Assembly (NCBI RefSeq): GCF_900113965.1
Contig: NZ_FORI01000006.1
Coordinates: 124,001-188,000 of the forward strand
Length of the DNA stretch: 64,000 bases
Origin: Treponema bryantii
GTDB lineage: Bacteria > Spirochaetota > Spirochaetia > Treponematales > Treponemataceae
Direction: 5' to 3'
Both the position numbers and the translations under genes were made by a program. Positions 1-8,005 of this stretch are shown here, piece by piece (position 1 is the stretch's first letter; each line of letters begins with the position of its first letter). The notes under the pieces are model-generated. The model saw only the letters and a program-made list of their open reading frames with translations, ran no database searches and was not told the origin of the DNA.

Positions 1-249
1 GGAATTTCTCCAGAGTTTGTACCTTATATCTGTAAGAGTTTTGCGCGCGAAGATAATGAAGTTAATTCTGAAATTCCGAGTGCAGGTTTAGGACTTAGTA
101 TTGCAAAGAATCTGCTTTATGTGATGGGCGGAACAATTGATATTAAGAGTGAACTTGGTGTTGGTACTACAGTAATTACTTCGCAGCCACATCGTTATGC
201 CAGAAAAGAAGATGTTGAAAAAGCAACCTCCCTTTCTGGAAATGTATAA
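1..249 (+). CDS. Sensor histidine kinase, C-terminal fragment
   Basis: Only the last 82 codons lie in the window; the gene begins upstream. The fragment reads as the end of a GHKL ATPase domain: the G2 box appears as SAGLGLSIAKNLL, followed by a GG turn and a GTTV segment typical of the final beta strand. This domain binds ATP and phosphorylates the kinase histidine. Sensor and receiver parts are not visible. It converges with the binding-lipoprotein gene that follows, so the two need not be co-transcribed. Family assignment is firm; the signal sensed is unknown. Confidence 0.8.
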   Translation, partial: GISPEFVPYICKSFAREDNEVNSEIPSAGLGLSIAKNLLYVMGGTIDIKSELGVGTTVITSQPHRYARKEDVEKATSLSGNV

Positions 250-271
250 TTATAGATTTTAGTATTATTGA

Positions 272-1468
272 TTAAAGCCCGCGAGCCCAGACATAAGTGC
301 TTAAATACGGGTCTGGGCGAACAGTACCTTCAGAAGCATACAACTCATCAATCTGGCCCTTCTCATTAATCTTACCAATTCGAATTACTTTATTCAGATG
401 CTGATTAGAACCTTCAATTGAGACAATGCCTTCCGGCGCAATGCAGCTTAAACCTTTTGCGGCAATTCTAACAGGCTCAACATCAAAGGTTCCGGCTCGT
501 GAACAGGCTGCGGCCCAGAGGTTTACGGCAATGTATGCGGCTTCTTCAGGGTCTCCTACAGCTTTATTTGTGCCGAAAGCCTTTTTGTATGCAGAAACAA
601 ATCTTGTGTTTTTTGCAGAGGCAGTAGATTCAAAATAGTTCCAGCAAACGTAGTGTCCCTTGAGCTTATCAATACCAATAGTTTTGATTTCACTGTCGGA
701 AACGGAAAAACTCATAACAGGAATTTCTTCCGGCTCAATATCAGAATATTTGAGTTGAGAGAAGAATGACTGGTTAGAGCTTCCGTTCAGCGTGTTGATA
801 ATAACATCCGGCTTTAATTTTTGAATCTCTTTTACAACCTGGCTGAAATCTGATTCATGCATTGGAACATAAGTTTCTGCAACGCACTGACCGCCAAGGT
901 ATTTGAGCTGAGCCTTGATAATTGAGTTTGCAGTGCGAGGGAAAATATAGTCACTTCCAAGAAGATAGAAACGCTTCCCGAAATTTTTAAAACAGTAATC
1001 AATGGCAGGAACAACCTGCTGATTTGGAGCGGCTCCCATGTACATAATGTTAGGGCTTGCTTCAAAACCTTCGTACTGTACCGGGTACCACAAAAGACCG
1101 AAATCTTCTTCGACAACAGGTTTTACAGCCTTGCGTGAGTCAGAAGTCCAGCAGCCGAAAATTGTTGCAACCTTATCTTCTTCCAGAAGCTTACGTGCTT
1201 TTTCGGCAAACATACGCGGATTACTTTTTCCGTCTTCTTCTATTACTTTTATCTGGCAACCTAAAACTCCGCCTGCATCATTTAATTCCTGAATGGCAAG
1301 CAGCTCTGCGTCGCGAACGCCAATTTCACTTATAGACATTGTTCCTGTAAGCGAGTGGAGAAGGCCAACTTTTACAACCTTCTTGCTCTGCTTTTTGCAG
1401 GAAGTGAGAGTGAGTACGCTGAAAATTGCAGCAGTAACAAGTGCTGCCTGAACTACATATTTCTTCAT
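272..1468 (-). CDS. UrtA-like periplasmic binding lipoprotein
   Basis: A 398-residue solute-binding protein of the branched-chain amino acid/urea type (Peripla_BP_5 fold). The N-terminus is a lipoprotein signal with lipobox LTSC, so Cys24 would be lipidated. The body begins VGLLHSLTGTMSISE and contains GCWTSDSRKAVKPVVE and YVPMHESDFSQVV, as in urea-binding UrtA proteins. No permease or ATPase genes lie nearby. It follows the propeller-cyclase gene by 16 bp on the same strand, so it may act as a ligand-binding module for signalling rather than transport. That role is inference. A Shine-Dalgarno AGGAGAG precedes the ATG. Confidence 0.85.
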   Translation of the reverse strand: MKKYVVQAALVTAAIFSVLTLTSCKKQSKKVVKVGLLHSLTGTMSISEIGVRDAELLAIQELNDAGGVLGCQIKVIEEDGKSNPRMFAEKARKLLEEDKVATIFGCWTSDSRKAVKPVVEEDFGLLWYPVQYEGFEASPNIMYMGAAPNQQVVPAIDYCFKNFGKRFYLLGSDYIFPRTANSIIKAQLKYLGGQCVAETYVPMHESDFSQVVKEIQKLKPDVIINTLNGSSNQSFFSQLKYSDIEPEEIPVMSFSVSDSEIKTIGIDKLKGHYVCWNYFESTASAKNTRFVSAYKKAFGTNKAVGDPEEAAYIAVNLWAAACSRAGTFDVEPVRIAAKGLSCIAPEGIVSIEGSNQHLNKVIRIGKINEKGQIDELYASEGTVRPDPYLSTYVWARGL

Positions 1469-1484
1469 ATCTCTCCTGTAAATC

Positions 1485-4400
1485 CTATAAAACGTTGTAA
1501 GTTTTCATCTTGCCTTTTCCCTTAACCTGACATTCAATCGGGTCGCTGAACTTAAGACCTTTCTGTCCAGCAAGATTCTCTTTAAGATCTTCTGTAATTC
1601 TTATTCCACCCGGGTCAGCTGCAGTTTCCATTCGGCTTGCTACGTTTACTGTATTGCCCCAGACATCATAAATAAATTTATGAGTTCCAATTACACCAGC
1701 AGTTACAGGACCGCAGTTAAGACCAATACGAATCTCAAATTTAATGTCTGCAGTTTTGTTGTAGTCTGCAAGATCCTTGAGCATGCCCTTTGCAAAATCT
1801 ACCATGATGCGTGCGTGGTTTTCGTTTGCTTCCGGAACACCACAGGCAGCCATGTAGGCATCTCCAATAGTTTTGATTTTTTCTACGCCCATTTCCTTTG
1901 CGCGTTCATCAAAACGGCTGAAAAGAGCGTTGAGTGCTTTTACAATTTCTTTAGCGTTGTGACCGCTCGAAACCTTTGTAAAGCCAACGATGTCAGAGAA
2001 GAGAAGGGTAACATTTTCAAAGTCTTCTCCGAATGCCTTGTCGCCCGATATTTCCTTAAGCTTATCTGCAATCTTGTCTGGAAGAATTGAACGCAAAAGT
2101 CTGTCTGACTTGTCTTTCTCAATTTCAAGGTCGGCAGTACGTGCCTGAACCAGAGCTTCAAGACGGATGTTTTCAAGCTTGATGCGGTGTTCGCGAATCA
2201 GGAAGAAGGCGATTGAAGCACCTACAAGAAGTGAAACTGTTACAATCCAGAAATCCGGGCGCTGCCACAGATATGGCTTCTGATAGAAGAACATCATCTC
2301 ATCATTATTAGACTGAAGACCGTTTCCGTTTATTGCATAAACAATGAACGAATGTTTTCCCGGAGAAAGGTTAGTGTAAGAAACTACGCGGTCTGAAACA
2401 GGAATTGTGTAGTCTGAGTCAAAGCCAGTGAGCATGTGAGAGAAGCTCAGCCGTTCAGGAGCATCAAAACTGATGCCGGTATATTTAATATCAATTCGCT
2501 TTGTGCCAGGCTTAAGCACAATCATTTCTCCAGAGTTCTTATGAACAACAGAGTCAATTGTAATTGTTTCAATCTGGACAAGTGGAAGAATGTCGCTCTT
2601 GTGAACTTTCTGAGGATCGTAAACGGCAATTCCGTCTACAAGAGGAATCCACAGACGGCCTTGTGAATCAATGATTGCACGGGCAGTTGAAGTTACACCG
2701 TCGGAATCAAGGCCGTCGTTTCTGTTGTAGTATTTTGTTGTAAGAGTCTGACGTTCACCGCTGAAGAGCTCTTCAATTTCTGCCATTGAAAGGGAAGCAA
2801 GGCCGTGGTTATTTGTAATCCATGCGTTGTTTGCTTCATCAAACATAATCTGGAAAACAGAATTTGTTCCGATTCCGTTTTCAGAGTTTATAGTGTTACA
2901 GTGAAGTCTTTGTGTCCTGGTTGAATCGTAATCTTTAATGCGGGTAATTCCACTTCCGGTACAGATCCAGAAGTTTCCGTTTGCATCCTGATTGATTTTG
3001 AAAATTACGTTGCCGGCAATTCCATCTGCAGAAGTGATGTGCGAGAAAATCTTTTCATCCTTCATAAGGAATATGCCGCCACCATCAGTACCAAGCCAGA
3101 TAACTCCATGACTGTCTTTGTAAATAGCCATAATGTATTCTGTGTCAAGGTCGCCGGTGTTCTGTTTGAACGAAGTAATAGTTCCGTCTTTATGGATAAT
3201 GCTTAAACCGGTTGTTGTACCAACATAATATTCGTCTGGAGCAGATTCAATTGCAACTCGAACCTTATTTCCTGCAAGTCCGTGGTCTGAATCCCAGCTC
3301 TTAATAGTTTTTCCATCATAAATAAGCTCACCTGGTTTTGAGTAACAACTTACAAGAAGTCTTCCGTCTGAAGTTGCTTCTACATGACGGATTCGTAAAT
3401 CTTTTGTGTAGCGGGTAAGCGCGTTTTCTACGCGTGTGTCGTTTTCGTAACAGAGAACTCCTTTATCGGTAGCGGCCCAGATTTTTCCGTCTTTAGCTTC
3501 AGCAAGGCTGTTTACAGTAAGACCAAGGCGGTGCATTGTAAACTTGCCGTGAGTCATCTTACCAATGCCGTTTCGGTCAGTAGCAAACCAGATATGATTT
3601 TCGCGGTCCTGAATAATTCGGTTTATGTTTGAACCAACAAGTTCAGGAGCGCCCTTGTATTCTTCAAAAGTATTATTTGCGTAAACTACAAGACCATGCT
3701 CAGTTCCAAACCAGATAACGTCATCATCATCTTCAAGAATTGTGCAGGTTGGTGTTTTATCAAGAAGAGTTCCGGTTTGAAGGAGAGTAACCTTGTTGTT
3801 GCGCATAGTGGCAATTCCGCGGTCTCCAAGACCAATCCAGAACTGACCTTTGTGATCCTGGAAAATTGCAGTGGCAAAGTAGGTTGAGAATTTTTCAAAG
3901 GAATCCAAAGGTTTAAAAACTCCGTCTACGCAGAGAAAAAGTCCGTTTTCGTTAGAGGTTGTAAGCCAGATACGTCCGCTGGCATCGCAGTAAAGGTTTG
4001 AAGCAATTACACCGTTAGCAGTGGTTCCTGCTCCAAACTGAGGGTTAATAAGTTTTTCGTCGGGAGTAAGATAGATTACACCGGCAGCAGTTCCAACCCA
4101 GATGTTGCCTTTAGTGTCTTCACAGAGTGCACGCACAGAATTGTTCGGCAATCCGTTTTCCATCGTGTAAATTTTATTACCGTCTTCAGAAATCTTGTGA
4201 AGCCCTTCATCGTTTGAACCAACCCAGATGTTTCCACGCGAATCCTGAATGATTGTTCTTGCGGAAGCAAATCCGTATTCTTTGTCGGAAATGCGGTTTA
4301 TTGTTTTGAACTCAACTCCATCGAATTTAACAAGACCTTCATATGTTCCAATTTGTATATAACCGTCTTTAGTTTGATAAATGTCGTTTGCAGTTGTTCC

Positions 4401-4517
4401 GGAAAGACCTCCAAACTCACTCCAGGACTGATAAACATAATTATCAAAGAAACTGTTTTGAGGAAAACACAGGAAGGATAGTGTTAATCCTAATATGGAA
4501 AAGATAAACTTTTTCAT
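1485..4517 (-). CDS. Two-component-propeller sensor adenylate cyclase
   Basis: About 1010 residues from the ATG at 4517, chosen because it begins a clean signal peptide; an upstream in-frame ATG at 4571 would place the signal internally. Order: signal peptide; many propeller repeats (such as GNIWVGSNDEG and GVIWLGTDGGG) of the Reg_prop type; a Y_Y_Y-like domain; one membrane helix around WIVTVSLLVGASIAFFLI; a short coiled region; and a C-terminal class III nucleotidyl cyclase. The cyclase keeps the metal aspartates (LLFSDIVGFT and TIGDAYMA), Lys and Asp specificity residues (KIKTIGD, IYDVWGN) and NVASRME, predicting cAMP synthesis. Propellers of this type usually sense polysaccharide fragments in the periplasm and signal to a histidine kinase, so the cyclase output is unusual. 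Confidence 0.88.
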   Translation of the reverse strand: MKKFIFSILGLTLSFLCFPQNSFFDNYVYQSWSEFGGLSGTTANDIYQTKDGYIQIGTYEGLVKFDGVEFKTINRISDKEYGFASARTIIQDSRGNIWVGSNDEGLHKISEDGNKIYTMENGLPNNSVRALCEDTKGNIWVGTAAGVIYLTPDEKLINPQFGAGTTANGVIASNLYCDASGRIWLTTSNENGLFLCVDGVFKPLDSFEKFSTYFATAIFQDHKGQFWIGLGDRGIATMRNNKVTLLQTGTLLDKTPTCTILEDDDDVIWFGTEHGLVVYANNTFEEYKGAPELVGSNINRIIQDRENHIWFATDRNGIGKMTHGKFTMHRLGLTVNSLAEAKDGKIWAATDKGVLCYENDTRVENALTRYTKDLRIRHVEATSDGRLLVSCYSKPGELIYDGKTIKSWDSDHGLAGNKVRVAIESAPDEYYVGTTTGLSIIHKDGTITSFKQNTGDLDTEYIMAIYKDSHGVIWLGTDGGGIFLMKDEKIFSHITSADGIAGNVIFKINQDANGNFWICTGSGITRIKDYDSTRTQRLHCNTINSENGIGTNSVFQIMFDEANNAWITNNHGLASLSMAEIEELFSGERQTLTTKYYNRNDGLDSDGVTSTARAIIDSQGRLWIPLVDGIAVYDPQKVHKSDILPLVQIETITIDSVVHKNSGEMIVLKPGTKRIDIKYTGISFDAPERLSFSHMLTGFDSDYTIPVSDRVVSYTNLSPGKHSFIVYAINGNGLQSNNDEMMFFYQKPYLWQRPDFWIVTVSLLVGASIAFFLIREHRIKLENIRLEALVQARTADLEIEKDKSDRLLRSILPDKIADKLKEISGDKAFGEDFENVTLLFSDIVGFTKVSSGHNAKEIVKALNALFSRFDERAKEMGVEKIKTIGDAYMAACGVPEANENHARIMVDFAKGMLKDLADYNKTADIKFEIRIGLNCGPVTAGVIGTHKFIYDVWGNTVNVASRMETAADPGGIRITEDLKENLAGQKGLKFSDPIECQVKGKGKMKTYNVL

Positions 4518-4558
4518 AAGAATATTATCTGCCCAAAACATTATAAATGCAAATTTTT

Positions 4559-4587
4559 TTGAAAAAACCATTAAATAGGTATATAAT
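4559..4587 (+). promoter_or_regulatory. Sigma70-type promoter of the chemosensory operon
   Basis: TTGAAA (4559-4564), a 17-bp spacer and TATAAT (4582-4587) match the vegetative consensus closely. The expected start of transcription is about 4594-4596, at the ATG of the first gene, so the mRNA would be leaderless or nearly so. No Shine-Dalgarno is present. Confidence 0.75.
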
Positions 4588-4595
4588 ATAGTAAT

Positions 4596-5102
4596 ATGTC
4601 AGAAGAGATTTTATCATTAATAAAAAGTGGTGCACAGGAAAAAACTACAGCACAAAAAGTTGAAAAAAAAGCCACATGGCTCATTTTTACAATCGGTAAT
4701 GCAGCAGATGGCAACAATCAGTATGCAATACCAGCTGAAAAAGTTAAGGAAATCCTACGTGACGCAACAGTCTTTCCGCTTCCTTTTGTTCCCCCTTATG
4801 TTAATGGTGTGTTAAACCGTTACGGCGATCCTTATGTAGTAATAGATTCTGCCGTGCTTGAAGGAAAAGAAGCACAGAAGTCGTTTCTTTTTATTGTAAT
4901 GAATGATGAAAGTCATACCTGCCTGCGTATTACAGATGTAAAAGACTTTTTTACAGCAACCGAAAAGGATGTAGTACATTTTTCAGAAGCAGAACTTTCA
5001 GATTATTATGATGGAACACTCAACATAAATGGACAGGAAGTTTTTGTTCTAAATGTTCAGGCAATCATAGAAAAAGTAGGAAAAGAAATTGCGGCAGCCT
5101 GA
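4596..5102 (+). CDS. cheW: CheW-like chemotaxis adaptor
   Basis: A 168-residue protein with one CheW domain from about residue 25 (WLIFTIGNAADGNNQYAIPAEKVKEILRD), including PPYVNGVLNRYGDPYVVIDS, which corresponds to the conserved PxxxxGxxxxRGxxxPVxDL region of CheW. It should couple receptors to the CheA kinase encoded downstream. It is the first gene of the operon and appears to be translated from a leaderless message. The RG of the classical motif is RY here, a small divergence. Overlaps the next gene by 14 bp. Confidence 0.85.
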   Translation: MSEEILSLIKSGAQEKTTAQKVEKKATWLIFTIGNAADGNNQYAIPAEKVKEILRDATVFPLPFVPPYVNGVLNRYGDPYVVIDSAVLEGKEAQKSFLFIVMNDESHTCLRITDVKDFFTATEKDVVHFSEAELSDYYDGTLNINGQEVFVLNVQAIIEKVGKEIAAA

Positions 5103-5526
5103 GAAGTTCATTAGCATAGCCTACCAGCAGATAGATTTTTTAATTCCTAACGACTCAGTAATTTCCTCAGTTGGGGTAAAAGACCTTGATATGGCTCAGC
5201 TTCAGGGCGGAGCAACTGGTATCTATGATTTTGATGAAATTGCCTCAGCCTTTATGCAGTTTCCACGCGAATCAGAAATTAAAACAATGATAGTTTTAAA
5301 AGCTAGTGATGGCTCTGATAACCGCATTTCAATTGTTACAACTCAGGAATGCAAGGTATGCACAATACCGCTTTCAAATCTTTCCCTCTTTTCAGATTTT
5401 TATGAAGAGCAGTTTAAGCACTTAGGAATTTTTGCCTGCTGCTTTGAAGAAAACAGAATCAAATTATTAATAGATGTGAATAAAATACTAAGCTGTTTGA
5501 ATGACAGTGTTCTGGAGGAATTATGA
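5089..5526 (+). CDS. Second, divergent CheW-like protein
   Basis: 145 residues, starting at a TTG inside the end of the preceding cheW. No ATG, GTG or TTG closer to its conserved start is apparent, and AGGA about 9 bp upstream can serve as ribosome site. The pattern FISIAYQQIDFLIPNDSVISSV resembles the first strands of a CheW fold, and LGIFACCFEENRIKLLIDVNKIL resembles its last strands, but the conserved glycine-arginine region is missing. It overlaps cheB by 4 bp (ATGA), indicating translational coupling. A CheW-like adaptor or scaffold is the best guess; the assignment is weak. Confidence 0.55.
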   Translation: MRQPEKFISIAYQQIDFLIPNDSVISSVGVKDLDMAQLQGGATGIYDFDEIASAFMQFPRESEIKTMIVLKASDGSDNRISIVTTQECKVCTIPLSNLSLFSDFYEEQFKHLGIFACCFEENRIKLLIDVNKILSCLNDSVLEEL

Positions 5527-6593
5527 TACACGTTCTTGTTGCTGCTTCTTCAGCTGTCATACGCTCAGTGTTAAAAGATATAATTCTCAAAACAAAAAAA
5601 CTTCAGTGGGCAGGTGAAGCTGCCTCTTATGCAGAATTGAAGGCAGAAATAATTCACCTGAACCCGGATGCAGTTATTTCAGACAAAAGCCTTTTTGACG
5701 CAGTACGCAGCAGTACTCTGTCAGACTTCTGTTATACAACTGTAATCCCTACAATCATATATCATCAGCCTGGAGACAAGCCTTATTATTCTGCAAAGAA
5801 TATTAAGTTTCTGGAAATGCCGGGTTTTATCAGCTTTTCTTCAAACAAGGTAGAAGAGTATTCGGTTGAGCTTGAACAGTACATTATGGACTTAAAGTGC
5901 AACGTACTTTTCGAAAATCATCCTGCTTCAGTAGTTTCATCTTTGTCTGATAATGGAGCCTCTGCACCTGTAGTTATGCAGGCTCTTCCAAAAGTTTTTA
6001 AGGAAAGAAGATTTAAGGCCGTGCTTGTTGGTGTTTCAACCGGCGGGCCGGGAGCCCTTCTGGAATTCCTTAAGGGTATAGGAAAAGACTTTCCAATTCC
6101 AATTATTATCACCCAGCATATTGATTCATTTTTTGATAAAAACCTTATCACCTGGCTTGCTTCAGAAGCAGCGCTGCCAATTCACCTGGCAGAAAATAAT
6201 ATGAGACCTCTTCCAGGTCATATTTATTTTGCTCCTTCAGATGTGCATGTTACATTCGTGCCGGTTACAGATGATGATTACCGCATTGTGCTAAATCATG
6301 ATGCGCCAATTAATTTCCTGCGGCCTTCAGTTGATAAGATGTTTGAAAGTGCTGCCCGTGTTTTTGGAGAAAACTGCATTGCAGTAGTTCTTACAGGAAT
6401 GGGAGCAGACGGTGCAAAGGAGTGTGTGCATCTTAAGCAGTTAGGAGCGTACACAATTACACAGGATAAGGCTTCGTCCGTAATTTATGGAATGCCGAAA
6501 GCCGCTTATGAAATGGGCGGTTCCTGCGAGGTATTACCGCTGAAACAGATTCCGGAAAGGCTATGGAGCCTGGCCGGCAGAGAAAGGGCTTAG
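5523..6593 (+). CDS. cheB: CheB methylesterase with degenerate receiver
   Basis: 356 residues. The C-terminal half is a clear CheB protein-glutamate methylesterase/deamidase: VGVSTGGPGAL with nucleophile Ser172, TQHID with His199, and LTGMGADGA with Asp296. The N-terminal 120 residues have receiver-like length and pattern, but the acidic pair is lost (VLVAASS instead of VLVVDDS) and the usual lysine loop reads FLEMPG. A candidate phosphoacceptor Asp remains in VISDKS. Phosphorylation by CheA is therefore doubtful, and the enzyme may be constitutive or controlled by binding. A strong Shine-Dalgarno GGAGG precedes the ATG. Confidence 0.9.
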   Translation: MIHVLVAASSAVIRSVLKDIILKTKKLQWAGEAASYAELKAEIIHLNPDAVISDKSLFDAVRSSTLSDFCYTTVIPTIIYHQPGDKPYYSAKNIKFLEMPGFISFSSNKVEEYSVELEQYIMDLKCNVLFENHPASVVSSLSDNGASAPVVMQALPKVFKERRFKAVLVGVSTGGPGALLEFLKGIGKDFPIPIIITQHIDSFFDKNLITWLASEAALPIHLAENNMRPLPGHIYFAPSDVHVTFVPVTDDDYRIVLNHDAPINFLRPSVDKMFESAARVFGENCIAVVLTGMGADGAKECVHLKQLGAYTITQDKASSVIYGMPKAAYEMGGSCEVLPLKQIPERLWSLAGRERA

Positions 6594-6613
6594 CGGGAGA
6601 GAAGAGAGAGTAA

Positions 6614-8005
6614 ATGAACGAGTTAGTAGAACTTATAAATTCCAAAATCCTCGCATATTCTGGCATCTACGTTGCTAAATCACAGGTGCAGAGTCTTGTT
6701 GCACATCTGGAAAAGAAGGCAGCTTTGTGCGGTGAAAGTCCAATGGAATACTGCAGAAGCCTTATGCCTCATACTCCGGATTTTGATGAAGTTATAAATC
6801 TTGTTACCGTAAATGAGACATACTTCTTCCGTGAGGAAAAGCAGTTTGATTATCTGAAAAAAGAAGTATTCCCGAAATACATGGGAAAGAATCTTACAAT
6901 CTGGACCTGCTGCTGTTCAACCGGAGAAGAGCCGATTTCACTTTTGGCACTGGCTCTATCGATGAATGTAAACCTTACAATTTATGCTTCAGATATTGAT
7001 GATTCAGCCATTGCAATTTTAAAGAAAGGTCATTATTCTTCATTCTCGCTGCGTGCAGATGGTAAAAAGTATCATCACCTTTTACAGCCATATTCAATCA
7101 AAACGGAAAATGAAATTACTTTCCGCCGCGATTTTATAAACCGCATTCATACCTTTAAGTACAATCTGGTAGAAGACGGACTCGATAAGCTTCCGTTCTT
7201 TGAGAATGTAGATATTCTTTTTATGCGCAACGTTTTCATCTATTTTGATAAACCGACAAGAAACGCTGTAACTAAAAAGGTAACCGAGCGCCTTAGAAGC
7301 GACGGACTTTTGTTCTTCTCAATGAACGAAATTGGTTCAATGGACGATTCAGTAATTCCAAAGGATTTGTTTAAGACAAACTGGGAAACCGTTTATTTCT
7401 TTGTGAAAACAAATTCTGCACAGGCCTGCATTCAGATTGCGGCCGAAGCAAACCGTCGCTTAAAGGAAAAAGAGCACGAGCGCAAAAAAGAAAAGCTGCG
7501 CAAGGAAGTGCAGAAAGTAAAGATTCAGAAATTTGCAGATTACAACGACAGCCTGCGAGAAGCAAAGGCCACTCTTGATGCAACAGTAAAAGCAAATTCT
7601 TTTGACGCTAAAAAGATTTATGAAGATATCTGTATGGAAATAAACCGCGGCGATTTTGAACGGGCGCGGGAAATTGTAAAAGCAATCAACGGTACCGACA
7701 CTAAAAAGTATTCTTATTTTATGCAGGGCTATGTTGAATACCATGCAGATAACAGAGCACAGGCAGAAACTTTGTTTGCCTCTGCAGAAAGCATTTCGCC
7801 GGATTTCTGGCCAGCTTTCTTTTATCACGGAATTGTATTACGCGACCTTGGGCGAACTCAAAACGCTCTTGGCTGCTTTTCAAAATGTAAGGCACTTATT
7901 TCTGATTTTGGGAATGAGCTTCCTTATGATTTTGCACTGGACTCTTTTAGTCCGTCATATATTTCTTCGCTTTGCGAAACTTTTTCTATGGGAGGAGGGC
8001 AGTAA
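6614..8005 (+). CDS. cheR: CheR methyltransferase with C-terminal TPR region
   Basis: 463 residues. The first 270 form a CheR protein-glutamate O-methyltransferase: NETYFFRE, the SAM-binding WTCCCSTGEEPISLL, and RNVFIYFDKPTR. Then come a charged helical linker (RRLKEKEHERKKEKLRKE) and about 120 residues of TPR-like helices (YFMQGYVEYHADNRAQAETLF and following). CheR proteins with TPR tails occur in alternative chemosensory pathways, where the TPR binds other pathway proteins. It methylates receptor glutamates using SAM, opposed by the CheB just upstream. The ribosome site is GAGAGA; the cheA start follows the stop codon directly. Confidence 0.9.
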   Translation: MNELVELINSKILAYSGIYVAKSQVQSLVAHLEKKAALCGESPMEYCRSLMPHTPDFDEVINLVTVNETYFFREEKQFDYLKKEVFPKYMGKNLTIWTCCCSTGEEPISLLALALSMNVNLTIYASDIDDSAIAILKKGHYSSFSLRADGKKYHHLLQPYSIKTENEITFRRDFINRIHTFKYNLVEDGLDKLPFFENVDILFMRNVFIYFDKPTRNAVTKKVTERLRSDGLLFFSMNEIGSMDDSVIPKDLFKTNWETVYFFVKTNSAQACIQIAAEANRRLKEKEHERKKEKLRKEVQKVKIQKFADYNDSLREAKATLDATVKANSFDAKKIYEDICMEINRGDFERAREIVKAINGTDTKKYSYFMQGYVEYHADNRAQAETLFASAESISPDFWPAFFYHGIVLRDLGRTQNALGCFSKCKALISDFGNELPYDFALDSFSPSYISSLCETFSMGGGQ

